Notes under the pieces: generated by a model
Databases searched by the model: none
Told to the model about the DNA's origin: nothing
The model's input: only the letters and a program-made list of their open reading frames with translations
DNA from: Ascaris suum
Lineage: Eukaryota > Nematoda > Chromadorea > Rhabditida > Ascarididae
Reading direction: 5' to 3'
Assembly (NCBI GenBank): GCA_013433145.1
Contig: CM024176.1
Location: forward strand, 7,116,520-7,180,519
Length of the DNA stretch: 64,000 bases
In this document: piece by piece, positions 25,201 through 35,714 of the stretch
How positions within the stretch are numbered: position 1 is the stretch's first letter
Layout: each line of letters starts with the position of its first letter
Position numbers and translations under genes: made by a program

Positions 25201-28200
25201 GAAAGCTGTCGGGTCACCATGAATGCAACGAAATAAGTGTAATCCGTTTGCGCGATATTTGAACTGCTACACCTTTCCGCTCCATGCTTGAACATGCGCA
25301 GTTTCCTTTTACATCGTCAGATTTCTTTCATGTTTTCGAATGTCGCCGCTTTGTTTTTTGTTTATTGCGGTCGTTGCAGTTATTACATTATCAACGTTTT
25401 AGTCCATTCAAATTAAGCTTTGCATCAGCTCTTTCACCGTAATATTGCTATTTTTCTTTCCCTGAAATATCTTTATTATCTTTATCTCAATGGCGTCGAT
25501 CAGGTCCGCCATGAAAGATTGCTATCACCCATAGCCGTGACCTCTGAGGGTGACCGAAAGAAATGCTGAAATGCTGGCCATGAAAGGTAATTCCTTTGTA
25601 GTCATCGAGTTGTTTGCGAATTAATAGAAATTCTCTTTTTTGTCGCACTTATGGATTGTGAAAGTGTTTTTATTCGTTGCAGGAAAAAACTAAATGGGTA
25701 ATCGCTCTCAATGAACTCAAAAGTCTCCTTCGAAAGTCGAGACTTCCAGATAAAAGCGCTTTTATGGTTAAGGTAACGCTTTTCATACCTCACAGTTAAA
25801 AACAACTTTATCTTCACTTAAAATTGCCATTATTTCTTTATCTGATAGTCAGTTGCGACATCGACCATTTTTAGATAACGAGGGCGTATCGCTATTTTCG
25901 GCTTTTTTAGTGTTATTTTCAGTTGCGATCAGTTGAGACACAACTTTTGCTGCAATTCGAATTTGAATCTCTGCGATATGATAGAAATAGTGAAATGGCA
26001 CCATGTTTTACAGTTGACAGATTGAACTTCGTGTTCGTTCGGTTAATTCACGAGAGGGAGTAGAAGAGTGTTGCGGAAAAGCACTGTTATTTGATGACAT
26101 TCGGTTTCATCAAGGACTAACTGTGTTTAAATGAGCTTATGAACATCGCTTGCATATAACACCGCTTTTGCTTACACTTTTTGCACTCATTGAGTTTCAT
26201 GCCTGTTACCTTCAGGGTCCTGAAGCTTCACAATATAAGATGTGTTAGAGGAAAGATTTTATTTCTATGTGTATGCCAAAAAACTACTCAAAAATAGCAC
26301 GAATTGTACGAAGAACGGCTCTAAATGTTGAAATTCGACGGGCGTAGGGATCAACTAAGGATCAGCTATTTTCGACGGGGATTAAAAGGATAGAACAGCC
26401 CATTATGACGAACACCATGCTCGAGTGTATTTTATTTTCTTGCTTTTCCATCTAAATTAGTTTTCAAGACGTTTTTCACTGGTCTTCTTACCGTGATTAT
26501 TCTGTATCGTAGAAGATCATATACTATTCCAAGCACTCTGGCTTCGGCCTATTCCCATCTTTCGTTCACCACGTCAGCTACTTCCTGTTTTATTGCAACA
26601 GGCTTTAGCTCCTTCGAAAAAGTCCTTTTATCGCTTTTGGCTTATCGTTATCGCATCTGTTGTCTATTTGATACTTATCCGTTTTGCTTTCATCAGTCTA
26701 ATAAACGATTTAAGGAGGTATTCGACTCAATAACACTTCGTGAACTTCGAAGTGCTCAATGTGCGACAATCATCGACAAAAATAAGATCGTTATGGGTTT
26801 CACGGAACATGGCCTCTACTCCGTCGATTTGGATCGAGAGGTAAACAAACACTACTTCCTGATGTTCACTTATATTTCCTTTTATTTGTTTCTCTTAGCT
26901 TGCGCAAATTCTGCTCCTCTTTTCGGAAAATCATCTTACATTGCATAATGATGTTCCCCATATTCTAATTGCAAGAGAAAATCATTTTTCATCAAGAAAC
27001 CGGAGCTACTGCATGGTTGAAAAGAGTTGTTCTGGACGGCACACATCAGTGTGGGTTTTGTTCAGTAAGTCCTGCAGCTAGGGCATCCTCACAGCGACCA
27101 CTTTGCAAAAACTTAAACGAAGTGAACTTTTAAGACATCCTAGCACTAGGATAGCTAATTCCCGACGCGCAGGGGACTGTTACTTTCTTGATTGTCCCGA
27201 ACGGTGGCAGCAATTGAATAGAGCGGCAAACCGCTCCGGAGAGGTCGCTTCCAAGATTCTGCATACGATCTTTGATAGTCACAAGCGCTTCGCGAATTTC
27301 TATCGCGTACTTCTTGGCTAATTCGACGAGAGGATCCAACGACGAATTTGTATCCATCGGGTCAGTTGTCCCACCGAGTCGAAAGGATGGAAGCGCTTCA
27401 TCAGTTCATTCCTTTTATAGCTCTCAAATATGCAAATTTCAAGGCAGATGATTACATATGCAAGAGTATTTCTAAGTCGGTTTTTAATGTCTCATTCTGT
27501 TGCATATAAAATCGGTCTCGTTCTTCTCCAGGAAAGGGATATGATTTGATCATTTTTTTCATAGTTTCATAGAAACACTGTGACTTTGCAACTGCAAGTT
27601 CGCAACTCTCCTTTGCAATGAAATCGGCGAAACTTTCAGACGTTAACACCAGTTGGTGGCGAAAAGGAGAGCAATAAACGCAATGTGGAAAGAATCGAAT
27701 ACAGTGCTGAGGAACAGGTTGTTCTTTCACACTGTTTTTACCCACTGACTTCCTCTGCTGCAGTGCTCGACGAGAGAGAGCCATAGTTTGGGATGACTTT
27801 GCTGAGAAATGTTGCAGTTTTTGCAAAATGTGAGCGATGGTCTAAGCATTGAAAAAGGTTGGTGGACTTGGTGAAGTTGGGAGGGAGAGGGAGGGCGAGT
27901 CGCACAACTACATTTCACTTTTGTATCTGAATAGATATGGCACTTCTCTTGTTTGCTTTCATCAGCATAGAGCCTGTATTGTTTCGCGTTTGAGAGAAAG
28001 TATGTTTTTTTTCATTTCGAAGTGTCTTTTGTTGTAGATGATGAAGTGTGGAGGTTTATGTTTGCAGTTGTTGTTGGCAATGCTCGGCCCTCAAAAGGAT
28101 CGTCACGTTCGTCTCATTCCAATGGCTGCATTAGATGGTCGTGATCTGAAGTGGATCAAAGTGGCCGAAACAAAGGGTTGCCATTTGATGGCTATGGGTG

Positions 28201-31200
28201 CTGGCAATTCATCTGATCCATGCCACTATTTTTGTGTTGCGATCAAGAAAACGGTTCGCCGATTTGTGCTTGATTGTACAGATGTGCTTGCTTGTGTAGG
28301 TGGATATCTTGTAGGCATCAGTTCGGTTACAGGTGGGTTTCGGCATCGAATGATATTTTTCATTCATTATAGAAAGTGGCTCTGATTCTTTTTTTATTGC
28401 AGTTTTGAGAAAAAACTGATTTTTGAGTACTTTTTGTCTTTTTTTCGAGAAATGTCCGCACGAGATGGGAAACTGAGTCATAGAAAGAATTTGTTGTACG
28501 ATAATAAAAGTACGCTTCAAATTTTTTTCTACTTAACATTCTTTGTATAACAGATGTGTTTTCTCCAGCGATGGCGAATTTTATTGCTAGTTTTTTACTG
28601 ATAAAATATGGAATCAATTAGTGACTAGGACCACTTCTTTGATTATTGAAATTATGGGATTTTCAAAAAAAGGATTCAGTCTCACGACGTGTCCTAATAC
28701 CACCAAATGTAGCCGTTGCCTACTTAGCTAAGAGTCTGCTCCTTGTATAAGCTGCTGCATCTGCCTAAAATTGTCGATGTTTGGGAGTTGCCGTGCTTCG
28801 TGTGCTATGTCGAAGCGATCAGCTTGATAGTTTGAATATGCGCGCATGAAAACATTTGCTCGTCGTTTCTTTTGCAACTTGAACCGTGTGTGAGTGGGCG
28901 TCGTCGGTGTGATGTCGCTTCTGGCGCCTTGAGCTGTAAACAATTCGTGCTACATTAGCTGATTTATTGAGTTCGTGTTCCGATGCAACTGGAATCGGAC
29001 TAAGTTGCAGCCAAACATACTTCATCGTTCTTATTTCCCCAGCACTATTTTGTTGTGATTGTAAGCAGTTAGGGATTGAAAATATTTAGGTGCTCGTCTA
29101 TCAAATTGACCGAAGTGAGAAACGACATAGGAAATTGCGTGATTTGGCAATGCCTGGCCAACCGCAAACGATGTGCATCATTCGAGGCAAACTTTGTGTT
29201 GGATATCCGTCTGGTTTCCGCATGTGGGATCTCATCGATAATACAACTACAGGTTCTTCGTTTCGTTTCGTTCATTGCTTAGACACTTAGACTTTTTTCG
29301 CAGAAGGCTCAGTTAGGATCATTTGTAAAGGGTTGCGAGAGAAAGGGATTCTGAACGCCAGTGTGGTACCATGAGCATTTTTTTGGGTGGGCAACATTCC
29401 TTCAGCGAAATATGTAACAGAATGCAAAAAGCAACAATTACTGTTACTCAGCGATCCCGCCTCGAGTCGTCGCCCGTATATCGCACGATCCCAGCATCTC
29501 CAGTTGTAATTCCACTCGTATACCTCTCGACATCTTGATGTTTTAAGCTCCTTAGCATCACGTTGAAGTGAGGCCCTCAGAAGCGAATGTAAAGGAGGTT
29601 GATGCGATTTAAAATTTCAATTGCAGAATGGTTTCACAGGATGCGGGAGAAGAAGCTTGCATGATTTGCTGTGTGCCTAATCGTTGAAATTTGCTGCTCA
29701 TAGCACATGAACGTTTTCAGCATTAGTCAACTTCGAGGATGCATCACTGCAGTTCTTGAATCAGACATTATACGATGCCCAGTTGATTGTCAACGTAAGC
29801 GGGTATGAACAGAAGGAATTCCTTTTGGTTTTCTCTCGACTTGGAGTTTACGTCGATGCACAAGGTATCCCTCAATACCTTTCAACGAAAGCATATAGCA
29901 CGCACTTGCTTCGTTTTTTAACAGAAGTTAGGGTTGTCTTACGTTCACACTTTGATCACCTTATTATATTTGTATTCTTTGTAGGTGATCAGGATGAGAT
30001 TGAAAAACAAGGTTGCCCCGAAGCAGTAAAAGTATGATATCTGTCGACTGTACAATCAGAACCATTCTGTTTGCTCAGCAGATCTTCAACTTGGAAAAAG
30101 TCTTTTTGAAGGACCATGGTTGGGTTAGATGATGAAGGGAAAGGAGGGGAAGGACAGTGTGCAAGAGCAAAGTTTCGTTTTTGAGGTCGTCGCTGTCGAT
30201 CGCAGGAATTGATGTTCCCATCGGAGCCATCTCCAGCTGGATTTGTTTGCATAATGCCTCATCTGTGTGTCTATTCGGAGCATCAGATTGACGTTTTCAA
30301 TGTTAACAGTGCTGAATGGGTGCAGACCATCAATCTCAAAAAGGTTCCTTATGTTTTAATTGCGTATTCAAAAGTGGAATGAGGGATGTTGTTGATTTCT
30401 TTCCATTTTTAATCGTTCCTCACTCGAAGTGATTTTCACCTGTTTTATTTTAGGTGTCTGAAATGTTGCCCCTATTCGAAGTTCTCTGAAGGAGATGTTA
30501 ATTGCATTCCATCAGAGGTCTGTTGATGTTTAGTGTAAAGTATGTAGGCAAGGCGGATTGATGCGGTAATGAGGAGGAAGAAGAGTATCTTTCTGCCCTC
30601 CTGCTTAATTTCTGCCGCATGTTTGTATTGGAAATTTAATGGCAGGTAGATCCCCGGCGTCAGCTTACTTTATATGGATGCCGAATTCCATGACATTGAG
30701 AAAGCGCAGACCTATTTAAATTAGACCTATTGTATCCAACTAAACAGCAATCTTATTTCGAGTGTGATTGTTCGATTTTTGTTTTAAAAAGTTTAAATTT
30801 ATTAGAAGGGTGAATCCTTGATGGCATCAAAGTTTCGAGAATAGAGGACCTTTCATTGGGGAACTCTGAAATTTCATAACGGTGATGTGGAAATTTTTTG
30901 ATGGGAGTTGTTGGTGAAGGTTGATGAGGGGAAAAATTGAGGCAAGGAAAGGAGGAGAATTCTGATAGCATTATATCCTCGCCAGTTTCCAATAATAGCT
31001 GTTATTTTTAAATATTGCTGCTCTTCGGTGAAGCTTGTTCATTTCAGGCATTCCCACTGACAAGAGATGGTATCTTGACAATGTGCACTGTGAATGATTT
31101 GCCGTACGTTGTGTTGCTTTCCGATATTCTCTCTGGTACATTTTTATCTGTATGTTTCCAGCATGAATGAAGCATGATTTTCATCTGTGGAGTTATAGTG

Positions 31201-33094
31201 CACGCCTTTACTGATAGTTAGACGTATTGTTGCTCAAATTTATAGTCCAACAGAAGAGAAATTCAAGGAGGCGAATACTTATGCGATAGTGAAATTAGCG
31301 CTCTTCGAAACAATTTCTTAGAGAATTAACGGAGAGCCCACTGTCATCAGAAGCTTCGTTCGTTTGGCTGTTGACGTCTGGAACTGTTATCAGTAATGTG
31401 GAGATTGTTGAAACCTCATTTAATATTTTTATGAAAGATTTTCTAAGTACGAGTTTCTTCATGTTTATTCATGAGCTATGCAGAAGTTTCTTCTGCAATC
31501 AGAAGATGCTTTTAATGTCACTCAGAGAATTATCGTGTAAGTAACATCTGTACGGTTTTGTACGACTAAAAAGTTTTGATGGCTTCTCTTTTTGATTACT
31601 TATTAACTATTAGCCTGAAATTATGACGAGTTAAACTTGCGAAAGAGGGCTTCTCGACCACTGAAACTAAGATGTAGGCACTGCTGTTAATTAGGCGATA
31701 TACTCTTTTGCGAATCCATGTTGTCAGCCGGAATAAGGGTGCACTGTTTATCGGATTGTGATGATGGAAATGACACATTGTCATCGTTATTGCATTGTAG
31801 ACGAGGATGTTCTTAATATTCCTGTATGGACACCGTCCAGTATGGCTCATGCATCTTCATCCTCGTTGACAAAAGGTGTGGTGACAGCGAGGCGCAGACG
31901 TAAATTCTCGATTCGAACACCGCGTGATGATGATAAGCATGCTCGGTTGGTGCATTTGTATATTTTTGATTTCCTGGCAGATTTTGTTTACTTGATCGTA
32001 GGTAAATATTTGCCTGAAAGAAGCTTCTATTTGTTCAATCGATTTCACCATGTAGGAGCTTGAACTTTCAGCCCTTGCTTATCCTCGTTTATAAGTTTGG
32101 GATATGACGATCGGATATTTCAAATCAACTATGTAGGTCGTCGTATAATGTAGGTTGGTGTTTTTTTGCTGCCTATAATTTACTCAAATTTTATGTGCAG
32201 TTGGTGGACAAAACCTTCCATTGAGTTCAGTTGAGTGCTTGAGCCTGAACAGCACATCATCAGTCGTCGTTGACTGCTAATTCGTCGTCCTATAGTTGAG
32301 TCCCGTAGCTCGGCTTAGTCAGTATTGGTCACTGTTGCTCTTGCTTTTCGCATGAGGAAGAAGCAAGAAGGGCAAAGGTTTTAGAGGCGTTTGCATCTGC
32401 TCGTTTCAGACTGCATTTCGTTGCGTTTGTTGGTGACATGATCAATAGTAACTTTTGCATCTAAAATCCAAAGGGATTGGATCCTTCCATTCCTCTTTGG
32501 TTGGTCTTAGAGCTTTCTGAAAGGCATTATTTGAAATTACATGGGCCTTACTCTTGAAAAATTTTTATTGGCAGTCGATTATTTGGGAGTGCTTGCAACT
32601 AATGTAACCGGGGTGTTGCCGTTTTAATGACGATTTTTGAAGACCTGGTGAGCGACGTAGCCAACTACCGATCAGTGGTCCGTCAGATTTTGTGCACATC
32701 GTACACATGGGACCAGGTGCGGGACTTGAGCTGCAGAATCTCATTGATTTGAAACACTCAGCGGCGGCGCACAACAATTCAACTACGTCGATTGGTGGCG
32801 GCGCCGCAGATAAAGTATGTCGTTTTCGTCTTACTGATGAATTTATAATAATTGTCGATACTGATCCATTCACGTCCGTCTTTTGCATACTTAGCATTTA
32901 CAGCGTCGCTTGTTAGCATTTGCAAGCACCGAATTATCGTATTTCGTTTGCGTGGTGTGGCGAATTTAGTTGCAAATATCTTTCAAATCTTAGTTTCGAA
33001 ATTTGCTAACAGTTTTTCTGTTTTTACTTATCACTTTCAACGTTGCTTGCATTCCTCACGCACGCGCGTAAGTTTTACATATTCGTAGTTCGAT

Positions 33095-33183
<89 letters not shown>

Positions 33184-35623
33184 TTCGTCAGGTCTTGTAC
33201 AGATAATTACATCATATACAATGTTTATAACATCGTTCTTCGACCTACAAGTAATTCGTCCTTTGCAGATAGATGACATTCATTGCTATAATGATCCATT
33301 GCTTTCTAAGAAGCTCTATATTTAATTCCTGTTATGCGTTCACTCATTTTGGCGTTAAGGAATCAAGAAAGCCTTTAGATAGCTGGTTGTCTTCCAAACT
33401 TAATATTGATCGGTGTTAAATAATGGAGCTAGTTGGAATTAAATACCATGAATAATTGAAATCAAAAATAGAGATATAAACGTTTGCTGAAACGCTGTAT
33501 TATGAGCGATATGAATTTGAGGTAAGGCAATTAATCAATCCAATAATGCGATCGAGCAGCTCGACGAGTGCAAGCGTGCATGGAGTGCATTCGATAAGCG
33601 GTGCAAGCAGGAGAGAGATCGATGTAATGCAGTCGAAAACGCGACCGCTCAGTGCGCACATCAAAAATTCTGCTGATGGTTTGTGTTTGCTGATTTCTTC
33701 TTAGAAATCAGCGAAATAAGGACGATCTCAGCACTCATAATATCCACATTCTTTTCCAACTTTATTTTCTTGCAAAATGGCTGCTTTTCAAATATTTCAA
33801 ACCCTCACTTCTATTACTCGATTATGTGTTGTCCATCAACTTACATTTGTCTGAGTGCTTTAATCGTCCAATTTTTTTTCTGATTTTCGTTATTTTCTTA
33901 TTATTGATTGCGATATTGCTACTTGCCCAAAAGAAGAAAAACAGCATTTTCTGCATTGTTCACTTTCTTGATATTAACTGCATGCATGTTCGTTGCTCAC
34001 GGAGGGTTTCTGCAGGAGTCGCATACATGAACGTCACAGTTGGGATATTAGCCACGAAAGTTCCCATCCATTGTATTCTAGATCACCCAACATTCTGCTG
34101 GTTTACATGCAGCAGGATGACGGCTTGCATTGCACTGCGAGGTTTTTCTTCAGATTTATTGGCAACAAGCCGTTTACGGTGAATAGCGAAACGTTACTGA
34201 TGTCGTCGTTTGTTGCTTTCATAGTGTTGGTTATTTTTCACAATGACGGCGAGTTAGCAAGTTACGATGCTACCAGAACGTTCAGGAAGACAGAGGTTAC
34301 GTGCCTCACTAATACTGAATAAATGAATGAATCTAGCATATAGATGGTTGGTCCTCTTCTACTGCAGGATTTGTGAGGATAATTTAAGCTGGATTCTATT
34401 TGCTGTGGATTACGCATTATCTCATTTAGCGTAGACACGGAGAGTCGTAGTTGATTATTATTGATGGGTGGAAGCCAATCAAACAAGACAGCTGCTTTAA
34501 ATATTGTTAGTTTTACATTGATCGGTCGACTTGGCAGCTGACTTGAGTGGAGACCAGACGAATGCTCACTTAACTAGGAGTGATTCAATCATAGGTGCAC
34601 TGACTGAGAAATCTGTGCATAGCTGCAGCCAGGTCATCTCGAGGTCCATCTTGGCCAAATTTGACTGCGCATATGTCGAACACCTCAAAAATGCAGTTAC
34701 CTTTTTCGCATGATGCTCCAGTCTGCAGATATCGTTGCTTGAACTTTGCCGGACCGAAACTATTGAAACGCGGATTATGGTTCTCTTTGCTAGATTATAA
34801 TAGCAAAAGCACTGTATGGAATTTATTACTGCAAACGATTCCGAGTTGTCGGTTCATGCTTTGGTTTTGTTGTGGGAATGTTTGAAATACCCTTATATCT
34901 AGCGCACTTCCCTGTAGATTTTTGTTTTGTTGTCCAGTATCGGCTGTCCGTAATGCATGCTTTACGAACCGAGCGTGCCAGCTAACCTCTTCTTTTTCGT
35001 ATCTTAAATCCAAAGTTGAAGGATCATCGCTGGGACAAGACAGTAAACTAACGACACCGTCAGCTGCGGAACACGATCCGCATTCAGTGGTAGGTTTTTG
35101 CATGCGCAACTGCATGAGCTTTGCTTCCGCTTTCTGCTCTTTATTTGGATTTAACTTGTGACAGTATGGAGAAGGGGATAAACACTGAGCGGTCGGGTGA
35201 GCGATCTCAACTGGATTGAAGCCAGCCATGCGATCCTTAACCGGGTTCAGTGTGCTCACGTCACTTTATATGCAATCTTGCATCTCCTATGGGTGCTAGT
35301 TTCACTGGTGAAATATGGGGATGTGGCTTGATTGTTTACTAAAGGTCGCTGTATCATATTTCCAAGGGGTTTATTTTATCTATGCGTGATATTGTAAGGA
35401 TTGAGGTCAGCACTGAAGTTAAGCGAACGATCGTTTTGAGCAGCATCCACTAATAGACGATTTAGATATGATATTTGCACCCTTTTTGTGAGCTTAAAGC
35501 AAAATTATGGCAGATTGGAGTGATCCATCAACATATTAAAGGTTCGCTGCTTAAATGGTTCTGCCAAGCAGCAATCAGAGCGGTGTTGTTTTTCAGTGAG
35601 CTTTATTTACTTCAGCGGTTCAT

Positions 35624-35714
<91 letters not shown>

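Noticed and set aside
34795..35259. - strand open frame of 154 codons
   Set aside because: It overlaps the MRCK tail exon 35016-35089 on the other strand and has no homology; length alone is not significant in this window.
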